29,362 nt of DNA, from the IMG/VR virus record IMGVR_UViG_3300036806_000207, positions 1-29,362 of that record; one strand, 5' to 3'. The stretch is from a virus. The notes under the pieces were generated by a model. The model had not been told where the DNA came from, searched no databases, and worked only from the letters and a program-made list of their open reading frames with translations. A program made the position numbers and the translations under genes. Shown here piece after piece: positions 15,586-24,543 of the stretch; position 1 is the stretch's first letter; every line of letters begins with the position of its first letter.

Positions 15586-17027
15586 TGGCAGAGGCGCCTA
15601 TCCCTTTCGGGAACGTGCAGGAGAGCGGGCAGGAAGAGCTCGCCGGGGCTTCCCCATTCGCCATCAACGTGATTACCGACGGCAAGGGCGCGGTGATGCA
15701 GCGGCCTGGCGTTGGTCCGTACGCAGGGGCGCCCGCAACGCCGATTGGTCTGCCGGTTGACATGATTTACGCCACAGTGGGCGGCGTGCTTCTCGTCGTC
15801 GCTGGCAGTGCTCCATCGCGGAATATCTACTCGGTGACCGCTGGCGGTGCGGGGAACCTGTCATCTGTCCTTTCGGGCGACCTTACGGGACCCGCCAGAC
15901 CGGTCATCGCGGAGGCCGAGGCGCTGGTGGTGCTGACCGCAGGAAGCCTTCCTCAGAAAGTCACGCTTCCGGGGCTTGTGTCGGCCAGACTTGGCGGGGT
16001 GCCCCCGAACGGCTTCAGTGTGGTGGCGAACTCATCGAGGCTTCTGATCGACAACCCGACCTTCTCGGGACAGGTGCAGTTTTCCGATGTATTCACGGGC
16101 ACCGTGACGTACGCAGGAGCGGAAACTTGGATTCCGGCAGTAGGCAACTCCGCTGGGTTCTTCAACGCGGCGGCCCGCCCGGATCCGGTTCAGGCGATCC
16201 GGGACAACACGAACGAGATTTTCGTCTTCGGCACTAGCACGCTACAAATCTTCGATCCCGACCCAACCGTTACGTACGCGCCAGCGGCGACCCGCGAAGT
16301 AGGGTGCTCGGCCGCACAGAGCGTCGTGAAGGTCGACCAGAGCTTCATGTGGCTCGATGACAAGCGTCGTTTTGTGGTTTCCGATGGTCGGACATTCCAA
16401 GTTTTATCTGACGCGATTCAGCAAACCTTGAACGACCTTTCGGTGGTCGGCGACTGCTTCGGGTACCGATTCGTTGAAGGCTCTGCCGATGCGCTCGTAT
16501 GGACATTCCCGACGGATGGCCGAACGTTCGTCTACCAGGTGGGAAAGGGCTGGGGCGAATGGCTCGGCTGGAACGACTCCCAGAACATCTCGGCACCGTT
16601 CGGTGTGACGGCTCACCATCTTCGGGCCGACCAGGATGTGAATGTCGTGAGCGTTGGACTTGGTCAGATTGCGAAGCTATCGCGAAACTTCTCGACGGAT
16701 CTCGGTGCGCGTTTCCAGGCTTCCGTGACGACTGGATTCAGTGACCAGGGAAGCGGGCTCCGAAAACAGTGCGTTTCCGTGCGTTTGTTTCTTCGGCGTG
16801 GGCAGACTGGCGAAAATCAAGGAGGGCGTCTCTGGTGGCGAGATACGCTCGGGACATGGGAGGGCGGCCTGAGATTCACCCTGGGAGCTACCGGCGACTA
16901 CGAATCGATGGTAGAATTCCGATCACTCGGTGTGTACCGGAAGCGTCAGTGGAAATTTGAGTTCTCCGGGACAGATCCCTTCGTCCTGGCTTCAGCGGCA
17001 GAAGAATTCTCCGTACTAGGAAATTGA
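15585..17027 (+). CDS. P22 gp10-like head-tail completion (DNA stabilisation) protein
   Basis: A 480-residue protein starting with ATG at 15585 in a TGATG overlap. The line AARPDPVQAIRDNTNEIFVF followed by GTSTLQIFDPDP is the hallmark of the P22 gp10 family: a doublet of D-P-(V/I)-xxI, then ELxxFG. A later strand SFMWLDDKRRFVVSDG gives a second blade-like unit. This family is a WD-like beta-propeller that joins adaptor and tail needle or spike and seals packaged DNA. Its neighbour at 12399 is the gp4-like adaptor, so the head-tail join is complete here. The N-terminus (INVITDGKGAVMQRPG) also fits. Confidence 0.8.
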   Translation: MAEAPIPFGNVQESGQEELAGASPFAINVITDGKGAVMQRPGVGPYAGAPATPIGLPVDMIYATVGGVLLVVAGSAPSRNIYSVTAGGAGNLSSVLSGDLTGPARPVIAEAEALVVLTAGSLPQKVTLPGLVSARLGGVPPNGFSVVANSSRLLIDNPTFSGQVQFSDVFTGTVTYAGAETWIPAVGNSAGFFNAAARPDPVQAIRDNTNEIFVFGTSTLQIFDPDPTVTYAPAATREVGCSAAQSVVKVDQSFMWLDDKRRFVVSDGRTFQVLSDAIQQTLNDLSVVGDCFGYRFVEGSADALVWTFPTDGRTFVYQVGKGWGEWLGWNDSQNISAPFGVTAHHLRADQDVNVVSVGLGQIAKLSRNFSTDLGARFQASVTTGFSDQGSGLRKQCVSVRLFLRRGQTGENQGGRLWWRDTLGTWEGGLRFTLGATGDYESMVEFRSLGVYRKRQWKFEFSGTDPFVLASAAEEFSVLGN

Positions 17028-17030
17028 GCG

Positions 17031-17435
17031 ATGGATATCCCATTTCTATCTGGACTGCTGGCCTCGGCGAAGTCCAACGAGAACGAGAACTCGCCTGCGG
17101 CGCTAGACCTTCGCACCGCCCTCGATAATGCGGCGAGAGCATACCAAAACATGGGCCCCGCAGTGAGCGGCGCCTACGGAAACATGCTCTCGAACGCGGC
17201 ACAGAACTATGCTCCCGCGGCGAACTATCTGAGCCAAGTTTGGGGCAACGGAGCTCCGACTACGGACATGGCGCATCAGGGAACCATCAACCCACAGACG
17301 GGCGCATTCACATCGTTCGCTCCGCCGCCGCAACCCGTCGGCGCACCTCCGCCGGGCCAAGTGGCTCCAGGTACAGGGGTCAACGGTGGCACGCAGCCGC
17401 TCATCTTCCCGGGCGCGAACCCGACGAAAGTCTAA
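17031..17435 (+). CDS. Small virion-associated protein, 134 aa
   Basis: An unrecognised protein starting with ATG three bases after the gp10-like gene. Residues 1-75 are helical with alanine, asparagine and glutamine (LDNAARAYQNMGP, then AAQNYAPAANYLSQVWG). The rest is proline- and glycine-rich (FAPPPQPVGAPPPGQVAPG). That composition resembles the first of the ejection-protein genes of podoviruses, small internal proteins. It is followed by two larger genes of similar composition. There is no signal peptide. Confidence 0.5.
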   Translation: MDIPFLSGLLASAKSNENENSPAALDLRTALDNAARAYQNMGPAVSGAYGNMLSNAAQNYAPAANYLSQVWGNGAPTTDMAHQGTINPQTGAFTSFAPPPQPVGAPPPGQVAPGTGVNGGTQPLIFPGANPTKV

Positions 17436-17439
17436 CGTA

Positions 17440-18423
17440 ATGGCAAGCGCTCCTCCTGCAATCGGCGGCATCTCGGCTGGTACCCCTGCTTGGGGTGGGC
17501 CAGGAAGTACGCTCATTGGTCCCGGCGATGCGGCGCCTAAGTACGACGTCAACGGGAACCACAACACCCAAGTGTACGGTACTGCGCCGCCCGCAATTCC
17601 GATTGGTGGCAGCCAGCCATCTACTCCGTTCCTTCAGCCGTCGGCGAACATCCAAGGTGCGAATCTCGCGCAGCCGGGCGCTGCCGAGTCTTTCTACGGG
17701 CAGAACCAAAACCAGTTCACGAACCCGAATGCTCTGCAACAGTACTGGAGTTCGGTAGGAAGCAACTTCAACAATCCTGGGAAGAACAATTCGCAGGCGG
17801 TCTTCAACCAGTTCCAGTCAACAGCTCCTCCGGACACTTCGTCCTATTACAACAACGCGGTACTGAACGCGAATTCGGACATCTCCAAAGCCATGGCCGC
17901 GCAAGGTCTCACCGGTTCTTCGGCGGCGCTCGGGCAGATGTCTGCGGCGGATCAGAATCTTCGCGCACAGCAGGCAAACGCAAACGCCTCGTATGCTCTT
18001 CAGAGAGGTCAACTTCAGGGGCAATTTGCGGGACAGGCGGACCAGACTACGCTCGCGAATCTGATGGGTGGCGGAACTATTGCTGGCAATGTGGCGGGGC
18101 AGAACCTGAATAGTCTGCTTGGCGGTGCCAGTACAGCTAACGCTGCCCAGCAGGCCCAGATGGCGCGCGAGGGCCAGGGATACAACCAGCTTATGGGGTA
18201 CGGTAACGCCGTGACAGGATCTGGAAATCAGATCGGACAAGCTGGCATCAATACATCGAATCAGCTATTGAACGACTACTTGACTTCGTCGGTAGCTGGA
18301 CCGTCTGCGACGTACGGCATCCAGGCGTCCAACGGCGGTGTTCCGGGCGGCGCGGCAGACATAATCGGCGGCGGCATCAACCAGGTCGGCGGCATGATGC
18401 TGGGTGGCATGGGAGGTCTCTGA
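17440..18423 (+). CDS. Internal virion (ejection-type) protein, Gln/Asn/Ala-rich
   Basis: A 327-residue protein starting with ATG at 17440. It is rich in Q, N, A, G and S, with few charged residues, and long stretches such as NASYALQRGQLQGQFAGQAD and SSAALGQMSAADQNL. The first 100 residues are proline-rich and probably flexible; the last 40 are glycine-rich (GGGINQVGGMMLGGMGGL). Low-complexity, alanine-rich internal proteins with such tails are common among podovirus ejection proteins that cross the host envelope with the DNA. It sits directly after the head-tail genes and before two larger proteins of the same kind. It is a candidate analogue of P22 gp7. Confidence 0.5.
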   Translation: MASAPPAIGGISAGTPAWGGPGSTLIGPGDAAPKYDVNGNHNTQVYGTAPPAIPIGGSQPSTPFLQPSANIQGANLAQPGAAESFYGQNQNQFTNPNALQQYWSSVGSNFNNPGKNNSQAVFNQFQSTAPPDTSSYYNNAVLNANSDISKAMAAQGLTGSSAALGQMSAADQNLRAQQANANASYALQRGQLQGQFAGQADQTTLANLMGGGTIAGNVAGQNLNSLLGGASTANAAQQAQMAREGQGYNQLMGYGNAVTGSGNQIGQAGINTSNQLLNDYLTSSVAGPSATYGIQASNGGVPGGAADIIGGGINQVGGMMLGGMGGL

Positions 18424-20096
18424 TGTTCGAGCAGTTCTTCGGGATCCACCCGATCGAAAAGCCGTACTGGGAACCGACGCCGCCGACGGCTGCTGAGGAG
18501 TTTGAGGCTGAACAGCAGAACTCCCGGCAACAGAAGGCTCTGGACGCCGAGGACAAGCGAAGCCGCGAGACGCTGGATGCAGCGGAGCGACGCCAGCAGG
18601 AAAATCTCGCGTCCGACGAGCGGCAGCAGTCCGCGCGTCTCGGCCAGCAGAACGATCAATGGCGCCAGGACAGTATCAGCAAACTCACGGACATCATGTC
18701 GTCGATGTACGCGAACGACTCTGAGACCGCTGACAAGCTGATGCCCATGCTCGCAGGCGTCGCCGGTGGCCTCGGTGTCGAGATTACGAACGGCGACCAG
18801 TCACAGGGGCCCGCGTCACAGGTGCCCGCGCCAGCGACTTCCCAGCGCCAGGCACCGATGCGTCTAGGGTTGTACGGGGCGCCGTTGCCCATGTCGATGC
18901 TCCCGCCGCCGGAGCCCGAGGAGCCGCCGGCTCAGGCGCCTCCGACGCCCACGCCTCCCGTTCCGCAGCCTTCGAACACGAGCACCCGGGAACTCCCGCG
19001 TGTACCCGGAGAAAACCTTTCGGCATACCTACAACGATGGGCGAGCTCCCAGGGGTACAATCCGAAGACGAAGACATTCGGGGAAGATCAGGAAGAAATC
19101 CCCGGTGAGCCGACGGAGGTGAAGGGACGTGCGCCGATGGAGACCATAACCACGCCTCCGAAGCCGGAGGACTTGGCGGCCCTTCAGGTGGCCGAAAAGG
19201 CGGCCGGGCTGCCCCCGCGCCCGACGACTCCGGTCGGGAAGGTATGGACGTTCCGTGATAAGCATACGGGGCGCACATGGAACTTCGACCCATCGGGGCT
19301 CACGGAACTTCAGCGCGGTTCGGCGCAGCGGTACGTAGACCAAGCTGTTGGGGCGGCAAACAAGGAAGAGGAGCCCGTCGCGCGCGCAGCCACGGCAGGT
19401 TCACGGACGCTAGCGGAGGCCGGGAAGGGCGTGGCTATCTACGAGAAAGAGGCAGATCGCATGGCGGCAGAGAAGCGCGCCAAGGAGATTGCGAAGAGAC
19501 CGCCCGCTGGTGGCGCATCGGCGGACCGTCTGGACTTCGTCGCTGGTCAGGAAGCGATTCAGCGGGCCACTGGGCTTCGCGAATACAAGAAGGACCTAGA
19601 TCAGCTCAAGTCACTCGAGCAGGGGAAAAGCTTACTGAAGGAGAGCCCGGGCGGTTTCGAGGTGAATGCTGTACAGCGTGCCCTGGCCATGGGCATGAAC
19701 ACCGGCGCGCTGACGGACAAGGACGTTGATTCCGTGGTGAAAAACCGCGACATAATCGAACGCGCCATGGACTGGATCAATGGAGGGGCCGTCGGCAATC
19801 TATCTCCGGAGACCATCAAGAAGCTCGCTGACCTCGTGGGTAAGAAGTACGACGAGAAGCAGCGCGAACTGAAGAACAGCTACGGTAGTGCCAAAAAGGT
19901 TCTCGGTCGCATGTCCAGAGAGGAGATGAAGCAGGGTGCCCAGGGGGAGATCGAAAGCGAGTTCGCCGAAATGCCGTTTTACGGGCAGGATGATGAGGAA
20001 CCGGCCATGAAGAAGAGCACCGGCAAGCCTGCGGCGATGTCCCCAGAAGAGGCACGCAAGCACCTCATGGAGAGGATGGGTGCCGGTGGACCCTAA
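18423..20096 (+). CDS. Large internal virion protein with coiled coil and Pro-rich region
   Basis: A 557-residue protein starting with ATG at 18423 (TGATG overlap). Residues 25-90 form a strongly charged coiled coil (EQQNSRQQKALDAEDKRSRE). Residues about 155-185 are proline-rich (PPPEPEEPPAQAPPTPTPP). A middle domain (about 245-300) contains VWTFRDKHTGRTWNFDPSG, a strand-turn unit. The last third is helical and charged (about residues 360-557). No enzyme signature is visible. Position and composition suit an ejection-type internal protein. It overlaps the next gene by 17 bases, an unusually long overlap here. Confidence 0.5.
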   Translation: MFEQFFGIHPIEKPYWEPTPPTAAEEFEAEQQNSRQQKALDAEDKRSRETLDAAERRQQENLASDERQQSARLGQQNDQWRQDSISKLTDIMSSMYANDSETADKLMPMLAGVAGGLGVEITNGDQSQGPASQVPAPATSQRQAPMRLGLYGAPLPMSMLPPPEPEEPPAQAPPTPTPPVPQPSNTSTRELPRVPGENLSAYLQRWASSQGYNPKTKTFGEDQEEIPGEPTEVKGRAPMETITTPPKPEDLAALQVAEKAAGLPPRPTTPVGKVWTFRDKHTGRTWNFDPSGLTELQRGSAQRYVDQAVGAANKEEEPVARAATAGSRTLAEAGKGVAIYEKEADRMAAEKRAKEIAKRPPAGGASADRLDFVAGQEAIQRATGLREYKKDLDQLKSLEQGKSLLKESPGGFEVNAVQRALAMGMNTGALTDKDVDSVVKNRDIIERAMDWINGGAVGNLSPETIKKLADLVGKKYDEKQRELKNSYGSAKKVLGRMSREEMKQGAQGEIESEFAEMPFYGQDDEEPAMKKSTGKPAAMSPEEARKHLMERMGAGGP

Positions 20097-22434
20097 GGAT
20101 ACAGCCGCACTGGCTGCGCTTCCAGCGGACGACCCGTTGCGGAAGAAGTTCGAGACATGGGTTGCGAAGTCCGCACCGGTCGAGTCTCCGCCGAAAATCG
20201 TTCCGAGCCCAGACGTGGAGCGTACCCGCAAGACCGCAGAGGCGGCAGCGCTGGTGCGCCCAAACGAGTTCGTTCCTCCGCCTCCGCTCCGGTTGCCCGG
20301 CGTCGAAGGGTTCATGACCCTGATGAACGGCAAAAAGTTCCATGAACCTCCCGTCGAAGAGGTACGGAACATGCTCCGGCAGAACCCGGCAATCGGTGCT
20401 GAAGCGGACCGTGTGGATGAAAATTCCCCGCTCTATCGGCACTATGCGGACGTCAAGTGGGCGCAGGCCTACGACGATGCGGCGAAGAACGGATACAGCA
20501 TCCAGCGACTGTCGGCCATCAGGCCTCCCGAGGAACAGGAATACCAGAACCGGTACGAGGGCAAAGGAGCCGAGGCCAACGCGCAGCAAATAGAAAATCG
20601 GTTTTTCAATGCTGCAACGGCGCACATGGGGCCCGCCATCGCTGATCGCGTGCTACCCCATCTGCCTTCATTCATGGGCGGTGATGACGAGGCAGCGCTG
20701 CTGAAACATGACATTGTCTCCGAAGGCCCATTGGAACAGGTGGGGTATGACGTTGGGTCGAGTCTTTTGCCCGGTAGTCTAGCGAGCAAAATAGCAGGCA
20801 GGCTAGGCAAAACCATGGGCGTTGCCCGTGGAATGGCTGGCGGAGCGGTCAGAGGGGTAGCGCAGGCCGCCGGTACCGCTGCGACTATCGGCGGGATTGA
20901 AGATGCTGCGGAACATGTGGCCGGAAACGACCAGGCGCCGGATATTGCGGACATGGGAGAACGCGCCCTCAATCGTGCAAAGAATCCAGTCAACTTGATC
21001 GGAGGGGTATTGGGTGGCGCGGAAGGGCTGAGCCGTGCACTCCGCCTCGGTCCATCTGGAGAGGCCATACGCCGTCTCGAGGACGTCGGAGGAGGTACGT
21101 CGCTTGCTCATGGCGTGAAAGCGCCGAAGGATGTGTGGCAGAATATCGACGAAGCCGAACGCCCTATCGAAGAGGGCGGCATCACCCGATACACCCCGCG
21201 GCAGGTGGCCGCGCAGAAGGCCGGCGCGTCGCTTCAGCAGGCGCTTGATGCACACAACGAGACGAAACTAGCTCCGCTTCAGCAGATCACTGAGCAGTAC
21301 CGTCAGAGCCCCCAGGGGCGTACGCCGGTTCCCCACTTGAATACCCTCCAGGCGGTCATAAAGTGGGTCCAAAAGAACCAGATGGCTCCTTCGACGCTCG
21401 TGGACTTCGTTCCGCCAAATCCTGACAGTGAGAGCGGTACTTTCTATGACGTGCTGGGTCTTCACAAGCCGGTGACGCGGCCTAACCCAGCGTACGATGC
21501 CAGCGTGCCTTTGGTGGACACGCGCCAAGCTGCGAAGATGGTAAAGCAGCTCGCAGAATTCGAGCCAATGAGCAAGGCGCAGGCATTGCAAGCCGTACAG
21601 GACGGCACGGCGATACGCATCGATCTGGCTGAGGCCGAGAGGCTCGGTTTCATTCGGAGCGAGGACATCGAGAAGCTGGGCATCCCCGACCACGCCGTGC
21701 CGATGATGGACTTGGTCCTCCGCTCGAAGGGTCTGACCGCCGAACAGTCGGACAGGGTCATCAATGAACTGAACCGTCTGACGCATGAGAGCAGTGCTAG
21801 GAAGGGTAGCCCGGATCCGTTCCTGCAAGAGCTCCATCAGGCTTTCCGTCAGGACCGCGAGCAGTTCGAGCCGAATGAAATCGTCGGTCACTACAAGGCT
21901 CCCGGTGGCTATACGGTGCCAGCATTCGGCTCCCCGAGGGTTAACGAGAGTTCCCCGCTGACTGGATGGGCCGCATTCAAGCAACATGAGGCGAACGTTC
22001 TCGACGAGGTTCATGCAATCCAGCGCCGTGCTGGCATTCGGAATCCAGACGAGCCGAACTCCTCCACGACCGAGGAAGACCTGGTGCGCTCGGCGCACGG
22101 GTTCGGTGGCGACGACCAGTTACGGAACGAAGCGTTGGAGGAAATTGCGCGACACGGAGACGGTGCCACCCGCAATCTCCGGATGGTTCCGGCCACGCAG
22201 GCCTATCAGGACTTGGCTGGCCTCAGCAAAGGGCGACAGGGACTCTTCAGCCGAGCGATTCAGGGGGCGGAGCTCCGGGCCGATGCGGCCGGAAGAAACC
22301 CGGCATTCCGCGCTGCCGTGGGCGAAGCGGGCTCCGAACGCGGGAGCGTGACACCGAAATCCGTACTCGAGCAACTCCGCCGAGCGCCCACACAAAGTCT
22401 GGTAGACTGGATTCGGGCGCAGTCGCCCCAGTAA
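20080..22434 (+). CDS. Largest internal virion protein, 784 aa
   Basis: It starts with GTG at 20080 (or GTG 20086), inside the end of the previous gene. The N-terminal 175 residues are helical and charged (KWAQAYDDAAKNGYSIQRL). A glycine/alanine-rich amphipathic region lies around residues 225-305 (LGKTMGVARGMAGGAVRGVA). Such regions occur in ejection proteins thought to form channels through membranes. The second half has mixed charged helices (for example AQALQAVQDGTAIRIDLAEAE). No transglycosylase (EXXS...) or peptidase signature is seen. It is a candidate for the P22 gp16 / T7 gp16-type component, without evident sequence identity. Confidence 0.5.
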   Translation: MPVDPKDTAALAALPADDPLRKKFETWVAKSAPVESPPKIVPSPDVERTRKTAEAAALVRPNEFVPPPPLRLPGVEGFMTLMNGKKFHEPPVEEVRNMLRQNPAIGAEADRVDENSPLYRHYADVKWAQAYDDAAKNGYSIQRLSAIRPPEEQEYQNRYEGKGAEANAQQIENRFFNAATAHMGPAIADRVLPHLPSFMGGDDEAALLKHDIVSEGPLEQVGYDVGSSLLPGSLASKIAGRLGKTMGVARGMAGGAVRGVAQAAGTAATIGGIEDAAEHVAGNDQAPDIADMGERALNRAKNPVNLIGGVLGGAEGLSRALRLGPSGEAIRRLEDVGGGTSLAHGVKAPKDVWQNIDEAERPIEEGGITRYTPRQVAAQKAGASLQQALDAHNETKLAPLQQITEQYRQSPQGRTPVPHLNTLQAVIKWVQKNQMAPSTLVDFVPPNPDSESGTFYDVLGLHKPVTRPNPAYDASVPLVDTRQAAKMVKQLAEFEPMSKAQALQAVQDGTAIRIDLAEAERLGFIRSEDIEKLGIPDHAVPMMDLVLRSKGLTAEQSDRVINELNRLTHESSARKGSPDPFLQELHQAFRQDREQFEPNEIVGHYKAPGGYTVPAFGSPRVNESSPLTGWAAFKQHEANVLDEVHAIQRRAGIRNPDEPNSSTTEEDLVRSAHGFGGDDQLRNEALEEIARHGDGATRNLRMVPATQAYQDLAGLSKGRQGLFSRAIQGAELRADAAGRNPAFRAAVGEAGSERGSVTPKSVLEQLRRAPTQSLVDWIRAQSPQ

Positions 22435-22441
22435 GGAAACC

Positions 22442-22747
22442 ATGCTCGACACCGGAACGGATTCTCTCGGAACATCGTTTTGCCAACTTGTCGTGTCGAG
22501 CTTCGGCGCTGCAACGGACTTGACGTCCGCCAATGCGAACGTGGCCGCTCTGTTCCCGACCGGTATCTCACCCGGACTGCCGCGGCATTTGCTGGTCACC
22601 GACGCAGGTTCGGGCACGAAGCAGGTGCAGTATACCGACCTGTTCGGAACATCGCACACGGTCACTGTGGCTCAGGGGATGTACCTGCCAGGGGCCCGGA
22701 CCATCGGCACAGCAACCACAGTTGGCCAGCTTCTGGTGTTGTTTTGA
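22442..22747 (+). CDS. Small beta-rich structural protein, 101 aa
   Basis: It starts with ATG at 22442 behind TAAGGAAACC. The protein is beta-rich and hydrophobic in alternation (FCQLVVSSFGAATDL, HLLVTDAGSGTKQVQYTDLF, then TATTVGQLLVLF at the end). The compact size and position just before the fibre gene suit a fibre-base or tail-tip protein. Its stop overlaps the following TTG as TTGA. No family is recognised. Confidence 0.5.
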   Translation: MLDTGTDSLGTSFCQLVVSSFGAATDLTSANANVAALFPTGISPGLPRHLLVTDAGSGTKQVQYTDLFGTSHTVTVAQGMYLPGARTIGTATTVGQLLVLF

Positions 22748-24543
22748 AAGTTAGCGAGTCGCTGCTGATGCGATATGGAGATGGATATGGCACCCCTCTC
22801 CCGATTCCGATGGTGGCGCAGGTGGGCGCTCCAGATATCCAAATCAGCGGGACGGCAGTTGAGGGCGGATCGCTGGATCTATCGTGGCTGCTCCCACCGA
22901 TCGGAACGACGTCTGTGACTTTCAAGGACGGAGCGACGACGATCAACACTGACAGCTCGGCGCCATGGGAATTCACGGTTACAGGACTCACGGCCGGGGC
23001 GCATGCCTATCACGCGGTTGCGTCCCCAGACGGCACAGACACCGGCACGGCGAATGTGTTCGTCGCTCCCGCGGCACCGAGCGTAGTAGCGCCGGTTGCA
23101 GAGGCCGTATCGGTCGGCGCGTCTGTGGCCCTTGATGTCACGACGATCGATGATTCGATCACTAGCGGCATCGATGCAGTGATAACGGGTCCGGCGTCTT
23201 TCACAACCACAATCCATCTGACTCTCTCTACAGGGCATTGGACAGGCTCTTGGAATACCTCGGGACTGTCCGCCGGTAATTATGTAGTTACATGTGTAAG
23301 GCACACCTCCGCGGGAGATGCGAGCGCCCTCGGGATTGCCATCTCCGTAGCAGCGGCATTTACTGTCCAAACAGACACACTGTTCGCCGCGGGAACGTGG
23401 ATCTCTCCGGCGAACTACAAATCGCTCTCTGGGACGGCGAATCATGTGCTCGTCGAGCTGTGGGGCAACGGCGGCGGCGGTAAGGCCGCTACTGGCGGCG
23501 GCGGAGGCGGGGCCTATGCCGCGGGCGATTTCGCAGGCGCAACTTCGACGGGCTACGCAGTCGGCGGTCTCGGTACGGTCGCAATCGACACCGACGGCGC
23601 AGATACTACGTTCAACACCTCGAGCATCGTCGCCAAGGGTGGTCAGGGGCGCACGAACGGGGGCGCTGGTGGCACCGCCGGCGCGAGCATTGGGACGACC
23701 AAATACACCGGTGGCGCGGGCTCGACAGGCGCTGGCAACGTTTTCGGCGGGGGCAGCGCGGGCAGCGCGGGCGATGCGTCCACGACTACGGGCGGCACTC
23801 CCGATGGCACTTATACTGCTGGATTTGGGATCGGGTCGAATCACTATGGCGCAGGTGGCGCAAGCTCCGGGTCATTGGGCCGGGCTGGCGGTGTGGGTCT
23901 TGCGGCAATGACTTACATGATACCCGGGGCAGGCGGCGCGTGCATCGCCTCCGCGCCCGTGATCACTCGCGACACGGCCGCTGCGTTGAGCCACACCGTG
24001 ACACCACCGGCCGGGAGCGGCGGAATGCTGATCTACGTGGTCGCGGGGGCGGGCGCCGCGACGTTGACCATGGTTGGCTTCACTACGTTGGCGCAAGCGT
24101 CAGAGGGATCAGTAGAACTTGCGTGCTTCTACGCCATCGACACGGGTTTACTAGGTACTACGATCACATCCACCGCAAGCATTCGGCTTCTGACTCGCGG
24201 TTTTCGTTTGACTGGACCTGACGGCACGAGCGCGCCGGGCACCCCATTTTGGACGACCTCTACGGGGAACTCTACTACACCCGATCCGCCGTCCAACACA
24301 GGGACAAGTGCATCGTATCTCGTCATTGCTGCAATCGGAATAGCACAAAGCGCTGCGGATATAGGGATCACTGCCGGACCTAGCGGATACGTGTCGGTGC
24401 GGCCGACGACCGCGGCCTTCGCGACGGGGCCCGCGCTACTAACTGCAGAGAAGTATTTCACGGGTACAACCGAGAACCCGGGCGCTGTCACGATGACTTC
24501 GAACCACTGGGCGGCAGGGACAATCTTCGTACCACCGGCATGA
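22744..24543 (+). CDS. Tail fibre with Ig-like and glycine-rich domains
   Basis: A 599-residue protein read from TTG at 22744, which overlaps the previous stop (TTGA); ATG 22768 is an alternative start 8 codons later. Residues about 30-110 and 112-205 look like two Ig-like/bacterial-Ig-type domains (for example PWEFTVTGLTAGAHAYHAVA and WTGSWNTSGLSAGNYVVTCV). Residues 208-400 begin TLFAAGTWISPAN, then VLVELWGNGGGGKAATGGGG, matching the glycine-rich tail-tip domains found in many phage fibres. The C-terminal part (about 405-599) starts SAPVITRDTAAALSHTVTPP and is beta-rich. The likely role is adhesion at the host surface; the receptor is unknown. Confidence 0.65.
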   Translation: MKVSESLLMRYGDGYGTPLPIPMVAQVGAPDIQISGTAVEGGSLDLSWLLPPIGTTSVTFKDGATTINTDSSAPWEFTVTGLTAGAHAYHAVASPDGTDTGTANVFVAPAAPSVVAPVAEAVSVGASVALDVTTIDDSITSGIDAVITGPASFTTTIHLTLSTGHWTGSWNTSGLSAGNYVVTCVRHTSAGDASALGIAISVAAAFTVQTDTLFAAGTWISPANYKSLSGTANHVLVELWGNGGGGKAATGGGGGGAYAAGDFAGATSTGYAVGGLGTVAIDTDGADTTFNTSSIVAKGGQGRTNGGAGGTAGASIGTTKYTGGAGSTGAGNVFGGGSAGSAGDASTTTGGTPDGTYTAGFGIGSNHYGAGGASSGSLGRAGGVGLAAMTYMIPGAGGACIASAPVITRDTAAALSHTVTPPAGSGGMLIYVVAGAGAATLTMVGFTTLAQASEGSVELACFYAIDTGLLGTTITSTASIRLLTRGFRLTGPDGTSAPGTPFWTTSTGNSTTPDPPSNTGTSASYLVIAAIGIAQSAADIGITAGPSGYVSVRPTTAAFATGPALLTAEKYFTGTTENPGAVTMTSNHWAAGTIFVPPA

